Counted from the stretch's first letter, positions 1 through 8,234 are shown. The stretch: 40,966 bases of DNA from Pseudomonadota bacterium (GCA_026388275.1 JAPLKB010000033.1:1-40966); one strand, 5' to 3'. The notes: generated by a model not told the origin, from the letters alone. Made by a program: numbers and translations.

Positions 1-2
1 AA

Positions 3-77
3 AGCTTTATAGGTTTTTCACAGGAAGGGCAAAACGAATTGGGCAGGATTATTGACCTGTTCCGGGGAAGCCGGTAG
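3..77 (+). CDS. Possible C-terminal end of a PilZ-like protein (cut by window edge)
   Basis: Frame 3 is open from the window edge to a TAG at 75-77 and reads SFIGFSQEGQNELGRI followed by a short basic tail. The pattern of a short strand (FIGFS), an acidic turn and a closing helix is what the end of PilZ (c-di-GMP binding) domains looks like. Only 24 residues are visible, so the family call is weak. It could be any protein tail or a chance open frame. Confidence 0.35.
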   Translation, partial: SFIGFSQEGQNELGRIIDLFRGSR

Positions 78-182
78 ATGCATACATTAAGAAAACTGCC
101 AACAACAGAACCGAATATGAAAATAAGGATGTTTAATATATTCATTAGCATATCTCATTCTTGACTGCCGTTATAACCATAA

Positions 183-218
183 ATAAATATGGGGGCGTAC
201 TTACGCCCCCATATTTAT
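183..218 (-). terminator. Long perfect stem-loop after the pilin gene
   Basis: Bases 183-198 pair with 203-218 without mismatch. The core is GGGGGCGT/ACGCCCCC, extended by AT pairs. It begins 16 bases past the pilin stop codon, and on the minus strand the stem is followed by a T-rich run. It would also work for rightward transcripts coming from the left edge. Confidence 0.75.
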
Positions 219-233
219 ATTCACTATTAATTG

Positions 234-680
234 TTACTTTGGTAACAGAGGGGTAATGTTAGCATTGGCTGACCCGAATGTCCATGTCGGCGTTGTTGCA
301 ATATTGGTTGATACCAAATTCATAACACCACCATTAACGTCACTACCTATATTTGCCAGCGTCACATTGATGGTGACAATATCTGAAGCATTGGTAACAT
401 TTGCATCAGATACATATTGTGATGGAAGAGTAATGCCAAAGTTAGAATTAATTTCGGTAATGCTTGTAGGGTTGGATGGAATATTTCCTTTTTCTGTATA
501 GTATGCCGTTATGGCATTCTTAAGAGCACCCATTGCACTTGTTACACCCGATAACTTAGCCTTTTTTGTGTATCCAGTATAAGCAGGGATTGCAATTGCA
601 GCGAGGATACCGATGATCGCAATAACGATCAGCAACTCAATTAATGTAAAGCCCTTACTATTTCTGTGAACCTTAATCAT
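234..680 (-). CDS. pilA: Type IV major pilin-like prepilin
   Basis: A 148-residue prepilin. The leader [10 protein letters not shown] ends in the Gly that precedes prepilin peptidase cleavage. Mature Phe1 starts [20 protein letters not shown], with the conserved Glu5 needed for pilus assembly. The rest is a Thr/Asn/Val-rich globular domain ending in LLPK. The start at 680 is preferred over an upstream in-frame codon at 716 because AGGAGG lies 7 bases before this ATG. It would be inserted in the inner membrane, cleaved and N-methylated by PilD, and assembled into type IV pili or a pseudopilus. It has its own promoter and terminator, so it is probably monocistronic. A minor pilin is possible, but the simple N-terminus favours a major subunit. 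Confidence 0.92.
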   Translation of the reverse strand: MIKVHRNSKGFTLIELLIVIAIIGILAAIAIPAYTGYTKKAKLSGVTSAMGALKNAITAYYTEKGNIPSNPTSITEINSNFGITLPSQYVSDANVTNASDIVTINVTLANIGSDVNGGVMNLVSTNIATTPTWTFGSANANITPLLPK

Positions 681-721
681 AAAAACACCTCCTGAAAGAT
701 TTAATATGTATTGCAATATAC

Positions 722-750
722 TTTATAGTATCAATACATTTTCTTGTCAA
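722..750 (-). promoter_or_regulatory. Sigma-70 type promoter of the pilin gene
   Basis: On the minus strand TTGACA (750-745) is followed after 17 bases by TATAAA (727-722). The predicted transcript start near 715 leaves a leader of about 35 bases carrying the AGGAGG site. No GG-N10-GC sigma-54 element, common before pilA in other species, was seen here. Confidence 0.7.
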
Positions 751-833
751 TGATATTCGTCACATTCCTTAGAGATTGGGTTGAAGGCGGCTAAACCGAG
801 GACTCAAGTTCAAAAAAAATATCAATCTTCCTT

Positions 834-3005
834 TTATTTGCTTACCATAAACATATCTGCAAGTTTGGCATACTTTTCGTTCCATTCCTTATTTTCAGTT
901 GGGACAAGCATATGTGCATATTTGAATAGGATTTCTGCATCTCTTCGGTTTCCCGACAAGATTGCAGCAAGACAAACATCATGCATAGATTTATAATCTG
1001 TTGTACTAGAAAATGGATCAGTAATCATCTTTAAGATTTTATACGCTTTAGCATACTTTTTCTGCTTCATATATATGTTGCCGATTTCTCTGTATATTTC
1101 GACCTTCTTTACTGCTCTGCTTAAGGCCTTTTTATACTCTAAAAGGGCATCATCATACTTTTCCATACCTTGCAATGCATCAGCTTTTAATTGATATCCG
1201 ACAGGAGATTCCGGGTAGTATTTTATAATGTTTTCGGTATATTGAATTGATTTGCTAAAATTTCTTTTTTTATTTTGCAAAAGCGCCATAAATTGATTTG
1301 TATAACCACATCCGGGATATATTTCGATCAGCCTTGATAATTCCTTCAAAATGTTTTCATATCTTTCTCCAGATACAATTACGTCAATATTTACAAAATT
1401 AATTACATAAGGGTCTATTTCTTTTAGTTCATATTCATTAACAATCTTTGGAAATTGTTCACTATTTGCATATAAAACGCCTGTTTCATCAAAAAATATG
1501 GCTTTGTAACCAGGGTGTTTTGCAATTAATAATTTAAATCCTGTTCTTTCGATAGGTGCTATAATAAATGAAGGATGATATTTTTCTACAATGTAGTTTA
1601 GCCCCTTTCCTGTAAAAAAGGCATTATTTGCAATAAAAATATCTTCATTAAGAAAGAGAAAAGGGATTTCCATGTCCATAAATATGTTATACTTCGGATA
1701 AAGCATCCATTGCAGATAACCGCCATGGTTTGGATAATTGAAAACCGTTCCTCCTACTGCTTGTATTTTGTTTAAAAAAGTACATATTCCTTCAGGAAGA
1801 TTTTTATGGGAAAACGGATACCTCGGAAGATTTGTAAACATGTCTTTTATGTTTAAAGAAGAAATAATCATAAAGATAACCAATAAAATTATGCTAAAAG
1901 GCTTCAATATATTTTCTTTTATTTTAAAATAATCCAGATCTGTCTTGTCTTTGATTCGTAAAGAAGATGTATCAAATTGCAAAATATCTTTAAAAATAGG
2001 CACTGAAAGCAACACATATTCATATACAAAGCGGTTTGCCTTTGTAAGCAGAGCAATCCCGCCTAAAAACATAATTAAATGACATATTCTCCTATAGTTT
2101 TTATTAAAAAGAGTTGTTATTGCAGCAATACACGAGATAAAAAACAAAATATTAAAAACCGCTCCATGAGAAAATTTCATTCTTATAATTTGAAACGTGA
2201 AAAATTCTTCCGGTTTTATATGTGCTATTTCATTGATATAAAGTGCTGCAAATCCAGTAGGGATAAAAGGTACCCACGTAAGTTGAGAACCATGGGGAGT
2301 ACAAAAAACAGCGCCTACTGTCAGGATTATTGGAACAACAAAATACAGGTCCTCCTTTCTGATATGTGTTTTGCTTATTGTATATCTGATAAAGAACTCT
2401 ATCAGATATGACAGCACAATCAAAAGCATGACAGGATACTCTATCCCGTGAAGATTAACCCACAATACTGCAATAAATGGCAAGGCCACTACGTATCTTG
2501 GTTTTAATTCAATGATGAAGATAAAAAGAATTATGAAGAAATATGTAAATATATGTGGTCTTATTAAATGAAAACGCGGTAGCAGCATAAGCATATACAG
2601 TGAAAAAACCAATACCGTATACAAATCAGGCTTATTCTTTATGCCTCTGTTTAAAATCAGATAAATAATAAATATCGTTGCGAGAAAAATAATTGCACGA
2701 AGAAAAATAAGGCCATAATAGCCTGAAAATGAATAGATTTTGTAAACTAGGACCTGAAATAACCAATAATAATCAACCCATTCGCGAGGAGGAGTAATGA
2801 AGGAGAAGAAACTGCTATCCCTTGGTATCATCCCATTCTGAAGGATATATCTGCCTCCGTTCAGGTGATACCAGAGGTCTGTATCTCCGGCATAAATTGG
2901 CCACTGGACAAGATAATATGAAACAAACGCAAAGAGAAAGAAGATGTAGAACAGGTAATAATTTTCTTGATTTTTAAAAAACTCTTTATAATTTAATTTT
3001 TCCAT
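834..3005 (-). CDS. Polytopic membrane protein with GT-C-like N-terminus and C-terminal TPR repeats
   Basis: A 723-residue protein. One hydrophobic segment (about residues 17-35) is followed by an extracytoplasmic loop with D41-T-D43-L-W-Y-H and NGMIPRD. This is the arrangement of acidic residues found in GT-C/PMT-like lipid-dependent glycosyltransferases. About ten further membrane segments run to near residue 390, then a soluble region, then several TPR-like helix pairs (about 555-700). The ATG at 3005 has no clear Shine-Dalgarno, so translation may be weak or the start may lie elsewhere. The gene lies directly upstream of the pilin on the same strand. A role in glycosylating pilin or other surface protein is inference from neighbourhood and fold only. 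Confidence 0.8.
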   Translation of the reverse strand: MEKLNYKEFFKNQENYYLFYIFFLFAFVSYYLVQWPIYAGDTDLWYHLNGGRYILQNGMIPRDSSFFSFITPPREWVDYYWLFQVLVYKIYSFSGYYGLIFLRAIIFLATIFIIYLILNRGIKNKPDLYTVLVFSLYMLMLLPRFHLIRPHIFTYFFIILFIFIIELKPRYVVALPFIAVLWVNLHGIEYPVMLLIVLSYLIEFFIRYTISKTHIRKEDLYFVVPIILTVGAVFCTPHGSQLTWVPFIPTGFAALYINEIAHIKPEEFFTFQIIRMKFSHGAVFNILFFISCIAAITTLFNKNYRRICHLIMFLGGIALLTKANRFVYEYVLLSVPIFKDILQFDTSSLRIKDKTDLDYFKIKENILKPFSIILLVIFMIISSLNIKDMFTNLPRYPFSHKNLPEGICTFLNKIQAVGGTVFNYPNHGGYLQWMLYPKYNIFMDMEIPFLFLNEDIFIANNAFFTGKGLNYIVEKYHPSFIIAPIERTGFKLLIAKHPGYKAIFFDETGVLYANSEQFPKIVNEYELKEIDPYVINFVNIDVIVSGERYENILKELSRLIEIYPGCGYTNQFMALLQNKKRNFSKSIQYTENIIKYYPESPVGYQLKADALQGMEKYDDALLEYKKALSRAVKKVEIYREIGNIYMKQKKYAKAYKILKMITDPFSSTTDYKSMHDVCLAAILSGNRRDAEILFKYAHMLVPTENKEWNEKYAKLADMFMVSK

Positions 3006-3285
3006 AGATGTAAAATTTATTAAACAGTACTATAATTTACCTTATTTATTCAAGGAGATTCAAAGGCAACAGATTGATAAAGAAGATAGACCTCGTTTCG
3101 GACGATATGGAAAAGCCGGGACTCAACAGGATCAGGTTACTGCCCCCGGAAAACCCGTCAATTGCCAAAGATGCCTCAATTTCGATCCCTGAGCCCTTGA
3201 AATCCTTCTTCCTTTATTTTTGAAATATTCTTTCAATATGCAAGGTTACACACGGTATTAAGAAATTCTGTAATAGAGCTTTTAC
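3006..3285. other. Intergenic stretch, no supported gene
   Basis: About 280 bases between the divergent membrane protein and the secreted protein. A roughly 50-codon open frame on the plus strand (ending near 3230) reads like protein (DLVSDDMEKPGLNRIRLL) but has no start codon with a ribosome site. It may be a decayed gene fragment. Nothing else was recognised. Confidence 0.4.
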
Positions 3286-3314
3286 TTGTAAATTAAATAA
3301 CATTGCAGTATAAT
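3286..3314 (+). promoter_or_regulatory. Candidate sigma-70 promoter for the secreted protein gene
   Basis: TTGTAA (3286-3291), 17 bases, TATAAT (3309-3314). It would give a leader of about 125 bases to the ATG at 3448. A 24-codon open frame in the leader (ATG 3329) has its AGGAG too close to the ATG to be convincing. Confidence 0.5.
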
Positions 3315-3447
3315 TAAGAAAAGGAGCATGAGGATCAAGGTTAAGTCTGTCCTTGAAAAACTTTACCTTCCTTCCATAAGACCCCCCTTGCAGTTACTTT
3401 AATACTTCAATGTACAGTGCAGGAGAAAACCCGGAGGAGATTCTTGT

Positions 3448-5001
3448 ATGGCAGTGAACAGTGCGCGTCTTGACGTCTGTCCAAGGATATCCGCAGCAAT
3501 ATTTATTATATACTTGATAGCAGCAACCATGCTCTTTTCTGTTGTTGATGCTTGGGCTGGAGCGCAGATTGATTGCCCAAGCTCCCTGAAAGCATATAGT
3601 ATCGATCCAAAGATGAATAACTACAATTGCAACTGTTCCAATGGCAATCGGAGCATGCCGGTATGCACACCTAAATCCGGATCATCAAAGAAATCACTTT
3701 CCGGCAGTAAGTCCAGCAGCCGCTCCATGAATAACGATATCAAGCTGCAGTTGTTCCAGGGTTTGCTGGATGGAATGATGCAGGGGCCAAAAAATAAAGC
3801 CCCATCCCGACAGCAACAGGAGGCGCAACAAGAGGCACAGCGGCAACAACAAATGCAAAGAGAGCAGAAGGAAAGGGAACTGGAGTTTGCGCGACAGAAG
3901 GATTTTGCTGAGAAAAAGGATCAGCTCCTGGGAACTCTCAAGGGGTCCAGTACGGGAGCCCTTGTAGATTTTAAAAATCTTGATGGAGATGCCGAAACAA
4001 TGAGAAAAGCAGCGGGCGATCCCTTCGATCAACCGTCTGCCACTAACGGCAAAATTGAAATTTCCACAGGAACTAATTTTTTTGGAACTACACTTACAGA
4101 ACCTGAAATATCTACGTTGATGGAGCCAGAAAATGACCCGATAATTGTTGATTTAAGGGATGCAAGTACTTTTGTTGTCCAGAGTTTAAAGCAAAATAAA
4201 GAAGCGATAAAAAAAGTAGAAAAACCTAAAAAAGAAGAAAAAAAACAGAAGACTGAAAGAGGAGAATGTAAGGAAATAATTGCTAAATACAATAAGCAAG
4301 TTGGTGACATGCAGAAATTTCAAAAACAAATTGAATTTACTAAAAGTCAACTTGATGAATGGAAACAGAAAAACGACGCCGCTTTCTGGAATGCAGTTAT
4401 TGATGGATCATCTTTTGCTGTTGGTGAATTTTTTGATTATTTAAAGGAAACCAGAAGCGGAGCGGAGAATGTTAAACGAAATTTGGAATTGATTGAAACT
4501 AAATTAATAAAAGGAAATGTATATACTCACGCACAAATTGAGAGCCTGAAAATGAAACTAAATTTAAGAATGGCTGAATACAAAATTGCCAAGTATACTT
4601 CGGAATTTAGCAATATAGCAGATTATTTTGATTATGTTAAAAATGTAATTCAGTCTTCTGTTGCAAAAATAGGCGAAACAGATGCAGATATAAAAGAATT
4701 ACTGTCAAATCCAAAGGTTAAAGAATATTTAAGCGAATATCCTACTATTGATACTGCACAGTTTTTATCTGGAAAATCAATAACCGCATTTTTAGCAAGA
4801 AAAGGATTTTCTAAATATTCTTATGTCGGTATTGCACAGTTGGTTGTGAACACAGCATACAACGCCACAGATATGTATTTAAGTTATAAAAACATTTGCA
4901 CTCTGCGCAATGCTTCTGGTAAAGAGTTGGAATCAGCCAAGTATATTCAAAATCAAATTACTAATACATATAATAAAATTGTTGAATGCAGAGCTCAGTA
5001 A
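3448..5001 (+). CDS. Secreted coiled-coil protein of unknown function, possibly chimeric
   Basis: A 517-residue protein with GGAGGA 9 bases before the ATG. A hydrophobic export signal (about residues 14-34) ends in AWAGA. A short Cys cluster follows (NCNCSNG ... PVC, about 58-72), then a Ser/Lys stretch and a Gln/Glu/Arg-rich coiled coil (about 119-160). From about residue 200 the protein is Lys/Glu-rich and helical, with a last Cys near the C-terminus. Base composition changes inside the gene: the row at 3781 is 57 percent GC, the row at 4561 is 30 percent GC, and the downstream gene (row 5281) is 62 percent. No catalytic motif was recognised. It precedes a secreted TPR/PDZ gene on the same strand. 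Likely periplasmic or surface-exposed. The function is unknown. Confidence 0.8.
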   Translation: MAVNSARLDVCPRISAAIFIIYLIAATMLFSVVDAWAGAQIDCPSSLKAYSIDPKMNNYNCNCSNGNRSMPVCTPKSGSSKKSLSGSKSSSRSMNNDIKLQLFQGLLDGMMQGPKNKAPSRQQQEAQQEAQRQQQMQREQKERELEFARQKDFAEKKDQLLGTLKGSSTGALVDFKNLDGDAETMRKAAGDPFDQPSATNGKIEISTGTNFFGTTLTEPEISTLMEPENDPIIVDLRDASTFVVQSLKQNKEAIKKVEKPKKEEKKQKTERGECKEIIAKYNKQVGDMQKFQKQIEFTKSQLDEWKQKNDAAFWNAVIDGSSFAVGEFFDYLKETRSGAENVKRNLELIETKLIKGNVYTHAQIESLKMKLNLRMAEYKIAKYTSEFSNIADYFDYVKNVIQSSVAKIGETDADIKELLSNPKVKEYLSEYPTIDTAQFLSGKSITAFLARKGFSKYSYVGIAQLVVNTAYNATDMYLSYKNICTLRNASGKELESAKYIQNQITNTYNKIVECRAQ

Positions 5002-5035
5002 CCCATTTTGATGGAGGCGCACCTGAAAGATTTTC

Positions 5036-5152
5036 ATGGACAGATTGATGTATCATGCCGAAAAAATCACTAAGTTGGATCAGGAAGTCAAACAACTTAA
5101 GAAAACAGTTACCGGAGAAGAGAACAGAGCGGCAATCGTCGGACCAGAATAA
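5036..5152 (+). CDS. Small open frame or orphan 3' fragment (38 residues)
   Basis: ATG at 5036 to TAA at 5150-5152. It encodes MDRLMYHAEKITKLDQEVKQ and a short polar tail with coiled-coil character. There is only a weak GAAAG before the ATG. Its base composition resembles the 5' half of the preceding gene and not its AT-rich 3' half, so it may be the leftover end of an older version of that gene. It shares the 12-mer GTCAAACAACTT with the end of the next gene. Confidence 0.3.
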   Translation: MDRLMYHAEKITKLDQEVKQLKKTVTGEENRAAIVGPE

Positions 5153-5170
5153 GAAAAAGGAGAAGGAATA

Positions 5171-6238
5171 ATGAGCAAATCTTATCACCGTTTAATAATA
5201 ATAGCATTGGTCATCATGGGGCTGACGGCACCTGTTTTCGGGCAGAACAGTGCTGACGAAGCCCGCAAACATCTTGTACGCGGGATGGTGGCAATCGAAA
5301 TGGCGAAAAGTGAGGGTGAGCTGGCAGCAGCGGCAGCCGAGTTTAAAAAAGCAACTGAGCTTGCACCAACCATGCCAGCAGCCTGGTACAACCTGGGATC
5401 AGTTCAGTCTAAAATGGGACTGCTGAAGGATGCAATAGCCAGCTATCGCCGCTATCTGATTGTGGCACCCAAAGCCAATGACGCACGGCTCGTCAACGAT
5501 GAGATCATCAAGCTTGAGTACAGGCTTGAGAGAATCGAGAAAGTGGCGGAATTAGCCGGTGTCTGGCTTGTCGGAACAACGACCTTTGCCGTTTCGGTAA
5601 ACAACGCAGAGTTCATCGCCAAAGGCAGTGTGGGGACCGACGGAGTAACGGTGATCAGTGACGGGGGTGCATTGGTAGGGAAACAAGGAAGGACGCCACG
5701 AGGCAATAGCGAGATGGTATTCAAGGGCAGAATAAATGGGTTTTCCATCAAAGGTATGCGTTACAGAGGCCCATTTACGGAGGGAGTCTCGGATTGCACG
5801 ATACCCGGTGATCAGAGTGAGTTTACAGGCACTGTCAGCGAAGATGGCAATAATATCACTCTTAATTTTCAAAAGGGCTTATATCAGGCAGACAGGGATG
5901 CGGGGATTTTCTTCGGTCTGGATTCATGCACCGGTGTAACGAAAACCGGCGATATGCCCCAGACATACGTCCTCACGAGACATGGCGGGGTTCCGGGCAA
6001 AACCGATTCGGCCGGGAAAAAGCTTAAAAATGACATTGGCCTCGTTGGGTTAAAAATATCGGAAACAGATCCTCAACTCATTGCGGATGTTTTGCAGGGC
6101 TTGCCGGCGGCCGAAGCGGGGATTAAAATTGGCGACCGTGTCCTGAAGGTAGACGGGAAAGATGCCAGGGGTTTGACCATCCAGCAATTGGTGGGATTGA
6201 TTAGAGGGCAGGTCAGAAAGTCAAACAACTTGCGATGA
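5171..6238 (+). CDS. Secreted TPR protein with a truncated C-terminal PDZ domain
   Basis: A 355-residue protein. GGAG precedes the ATG. Signal peptide of about 25 residues (MSKSYHRLIIIALVIMGL ... VFG). Residues 28-90 form two TPR-like helix pairs (PAAWYNLGSVQSKMGLLKDA). A middle beta-rich domain (about 110-270) is unassigned. From about 288 a PDZ domain of the HtrA/CtpA type begins (GLPAAEAGIKIGDRVLKVDG, then GLTIQQLVGLIRG), but the last strand is missing: the frame ends about eight residues after LIRG in VRKSNNLR. A +1 frame stays open to 6333, so a frameshift or small deletion near 6205-6220 is likely. Presumably periplasmic, binding protein C-termini. The gene follows the secreted coiled-coil gene and may act with it. 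Confidence 0.78.
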   Translation: MSKSYHRLIIIALVIMGLTAPVFGQNSADEARKHLVRGMVAIEMAKSEGELAAAAAEFKKATELAPTMPAAWYNLGSVQSKMGLLKDAIASYRRYLIVAPKANDARLVNDEIIKLEYRLERIEKVAELAGVWLVGTTTFAVSVNNAEFIAKGSVGTDGVTVISDGGALVGKQGRTPRGNSEMVFKGRINGFSIKGMRYRGPFTEGVSDCTIPGDQSEFTGTVSEDGNNITLNFQKGLYQADRDAGIFFGLDSCTGVTKTGDMPQTYVLTRHGGVPGKTDSAGKKLKNDIGLVGLKISETDPQLIADVLQGLPAAEAGIKIGDRVLKVDGKDARGLTIQQLVGLIRGQVRKSNNLR

Positions 6239-6445
6239 AACGGCTGAATGCCAACAAGGAAGAAAGTAGGCCTAAGGAGAGGTCAAACGAAAACCGTTGT
6301 CATGTTATTATTAACCTTATCCCGAAGAAATGACCGTAGCACATCGCTAATTTTGTGATCTGGAAACGAAGGGTTTACAAAAAACTGTAATGAAAATGTA
6401 ATGACTTTTAAGGGGGTGACTCTAATAATATCAAGTAGTTAAAAG

Positions 6446-6518
6446 CGTCCCCACGGGGATTCGAACCCCGGTTGCCGGCGTGAAAGGCCAGTGTCCTAGG
6501 CCTCTAGACGATGGGGAC
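6446..6518 (-). tRNA. tRNA-Glu (anticodon UUC)
   Basis: Reading the minus strand, a 7-bp acceptor stem GTCCCCA/TGGGGAC, the D-arm GTCTAGAGGCCTAGGAC, an anticodon arm with loop CTTTCAC (anticodon TTC) and a T-arm GGGGTTCGAATCCCC fold perfectly. Discriminator G is at 6446. CCA is not encoded. It lies 5 bases downstream of tRNA-Lys in the same transcript. Confidence 0.97.
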
Positions 6519-6523
6519 ATATA

Positions 6524-6597
6524 TGGGCCGTGCAAGACTTGAACTTGCGACTCTCTGCTTAAAAGGCAGATACTCTACCAGCCTGAGTTAACGGCCC
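6524..6597 (-). tRNA. tRNA-Lys (anticodon UUU)
   Basis: On the minus strand the acceptor stem GGGCCGT/ACGGCCC, D-arm ACTCAGGCTGGTAGAGT, anticodon stem TCTGC/GCAGA with loop CTTTTAA (anticodon TTT) and T-arm GCAAGTTCAAGTCTTGC are all intact. Discriminator A is at 6524 and no CCA is encoded. It is first in the Lys-Glu tRNA pair. Confidence 0.97.
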
Positions 6598-6610
6598 GCT
6601 GAAGTGTACT

Positions 6611-6639
6611 AACATATTAAAATTTTCACGCATTGTCAA
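6611..6639 (-). promoter_or_regulatory. Promoter of the tRNA pair
   Basis: On the minus strand TTGACA (6639-6634), 17 bases, TATGTT (6616-6611). The predicted start lies just before tRNA-Lys, as expected for a stable-RNA promoter. Confidence 0.65.
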
Positions 6640-6833
6640 GTCTAATAAACCCCCTTGCATTGCATCGATATTTTCTTCATGCACGAAAGCGATGCCCACC
6701 TATCCTTTCCGTAATATTCAATATGATTAGCTGAAATAATACAGGTAGTATTGTAGGGTACGCGAAAACCGAGAGAAACCTAATTTTAAAATGTAAAATA
6801 TTTCGTTAAATATGGAAGGCAAATATCAACGAT

Positions 6834-6858
6834 AAAAAGTTATCACGCACTAACTTTT
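6834..6858 (-). terminator. Possible AT-rich terminator of the PC4-like gene
   Basis: AAAAGTTA (6835-6842) pairs with TAACTTTT (6851-6858), which overlaps the stop codon. On the minus strand the second arm ends in a run of T. The stem has only two GC pairs, so it is weak. Confidence 0.35.
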
Positions 6859-7069
6859 ACTTATCGGAAACCTTCTGCTTAGCCTCATTCAGAAATTTTA
6901 TCAAATCATCAACACTGTCCGGCGTGAGTGAAATACCTTTTTTTGTCGGTATCCATTCTCCTTCCTGATTTTCAAAGTATGTTCTGATGTCAATATACTG
7001 CTTTCCTTTAAACTCCTTTAATGTAATGATAATTTTATCTTTACCTTTCGCCAGTTCTCCTATCTGCAT
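6857..7069 (-). CDS. PC4/p15-type single-stranded DNA-binding coactivator homologue
   Basis: A 70-residue protein. AGGAGGGAG lies directly before the ATG. The sequence is a full PC4 (YdbC-like) domain: a basic strand KIIITLKEFKGKQYIDIRTYF, a turn EGEWIPTKKGISL, and a C-terminal helix DDLIKFLNEAKQKV. Bacterial members dimerise and bind single-stranded DNA through the curved sheet. They are thought to act in transcription or repair. The gene is alone between the tRNAs and the permease remnant. Confidence 0.85.
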   Translation of the reverse strand: MQIGELAKGKDKIIITLKEFKGKQYIDIRTYFENQEGEWIPTKKGISLTPDSVDDLIKFLNEAKQKVSDK

Positions 7070-7287
7070 ACTCCCTCCTTATAGCTCCATTTTAGCAAAT
7101 TGCCATAAAAAAATATACATAGCAAATATTTTTTTAAGAAAAAATTTACTTTTATAATTTTATATTGACAAAGATTACATTTCATTGATAACTATACCCA
7201 AAATTATGGATACCCCCCACAAAATGAGTCACTTCTCGTTTTTTATTCAACAATTCACAATAAAAAGCGCTTATATGTTTTTTAACA

Positions 7288-7789
7288 GTGCATTACAATT
7301 CTACGCTGCAAGAACACACAACTAATGAAAAGGCTTTGACAGCCATTCTGCTTGTAAGAGGATTCAGCGGCTTTGGCCTCCATACGCTGCTTTCTATAGT
7401 CCGTAATTTTCCTAACGTATACAAAAACTTTATCTTTGTCTCAGTTGCAGAGGTTGATTCCGGCACGTTTAAAGATATTGCCGAGATAGCAGCTTTGAAA
7501 AAATCAGTTGAAGAAAATCTAATAAAATATGTAAAAATTACCCGTCAACACGGATTTCCTGCTGATTATAGAACGGATGTGGGAACAGATGTGATAGATG
7601 AAGCCTCGGATCTTGTTGAAGCAACAGTCAAAGAGTTTCCGAGATCAACTGTTTTTACAGGAAAATTAGAATTCCGTCACAACAACCCTTTCCAGAAGAT
7701 ATCACAATGAAACAGCACACGCTATTCAGCGCAGGCTGCAGTGGAACGGTATACCAACGGTCATTTTACCGATACGGGTAAGCATTTAG
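7288..7789 (+). pseudogene. Remnant of an APC-family permease: only the C-terminal cytoplasmic domain, frameshifted
   Basis: The first frame (7288-7710, 140 residues) reads AILLVRGFSGFGLHTLLSIV, then FVSVAEVDSGTFKDI, a GTDVIDEA block and FTGKLEFRHNNPFQKIS. This matches the soluble tail that follows the membrane domain in many amino-acid permeases of Deltaproteobacteria. A TGA at 7708 ends it. The +1 frame continues the family motif exactly from 7703 (HNETAHAIQRRLQWNGIPTV, then ILPIRV) to TAG at 7787-7789, so one base is in excess near 7702. No membrane segments are encoded upstream and no good ribosome site precedes 7288. A free-standing regulator is possible, but decay is simpler. Confidence 0.72.
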
Positions 7790-7918
7790 CTTTACTTTGC
7801 TACAAATGACAAATAACGGTGGATTATTAAGAGAAGTTTATTGGGTATGTAAATACGGGTGGACATGCTGAATACCACCAAGGTGACCCCGCATCCACAT
7901 ACCATAAATATATATAAT

Positions 7919-7942
7919 CTGATCAACCCGGAGGTTGATCAG
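7919..7942 (-). terminator. Stem-loop after the sigma-54-controlled small gene
   Basis: A perfect 10-bp stem, CTGATCAACC (7919-7928) with GGTTGATCAG (7933-7942), and loop CGGA. It starts 4 bases after the stop of the minus-strand 67-residue gene. The following minus-strand sequence is AT-rich without a long T run. Confidence 0.6.
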
Positions 7943-7945
7943 TAA

Positions 7946-8149
7946 TCAGGCATTAACGGACAAGGACATCATGTCCTGGTTATCTGTATAACAATCAACG
8001 CAGTGTACTTTGTTGATTCTCTTTCTTTCCCTGCCGGCCTCAAGTTTTATTACACTGCTATCCGGAGAACTGCACCCGAATACTTCTATAAGCATCTCTT
8101 CCATAGTTTTGTTAGTAATATCAGATTCCGGACTCCATTTCACTGCCAT
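7946..8149 (-). CDS. 67-residue protein of unknown function under sigma-54 control
   Basis: I do not recognise this protein. It begins MAVKWSPESDITNKTMEEML and carries Cys26 (FGCSSPDSS) and a C-terminal CVDC pair (Cys50, Cys53). There is no signal peptide or membrane segment. Reality is supported by AAGGAGG a few bases before the ATG, a canonical sigma-54 promoter about 30 bases further upstream, and a stem-loop just after the stop. The CxxC could bind a metal or serve redox chemistry. A short acidic N-terminus and conserved-looking C-terminus would also suit a modified peptide precursor, but nothing proves that. It diverges from a sigma-54 activator gene that probably controls it. Confidence 0.7.
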   Translation of the reverse strand: MAVKWSPESDITNKTMEEMLIEVFGCSSPDSSVIKLEAGRERKRINKVHCVDCYTDNQDMMSLSVNA

Positions 8150-8193
8150 GGCACCCTCCTTAAGCTCCGATTTAATTACCTTGTATTTTTAAA

Positions 8194-8208
8194 GCAAGGA
8201 CTGTGCCA
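8194..8208 (-). promoter_or_regulatory. Sigma-54 (-24/-12) promoter of the 67-residue gene
   Basis: On the minus strand TGGCAC (8208-8203), five bases, TTGC (8197-8194): a match to the RpoN consensus TGGCAC-N5-TTGC with exact GG-N10-GC spacing. The predicted start is near 8182, leaving a leader of about 32 bases before the ATG at 8149. Confidence 0.85.
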
Positions 8209-8234
8209 AATGCCAATTAACTGTATAATCAGTA

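Noticed and set aside
78-164. 28-codon open frame after the PilZ-like tail
   Set aside because: It starts directly on the preceding stop, has no ribosome site and shows no recognisable sequence.
7706-7711. In-frame TGA at 7708 as a selenocysteine codon, given selB in the window
   Set aside because: The family motif resumes in the +1 frame, not after the TGA in the same frame, and no SECIS-like hairpin was evident. A frameshift explains it better.
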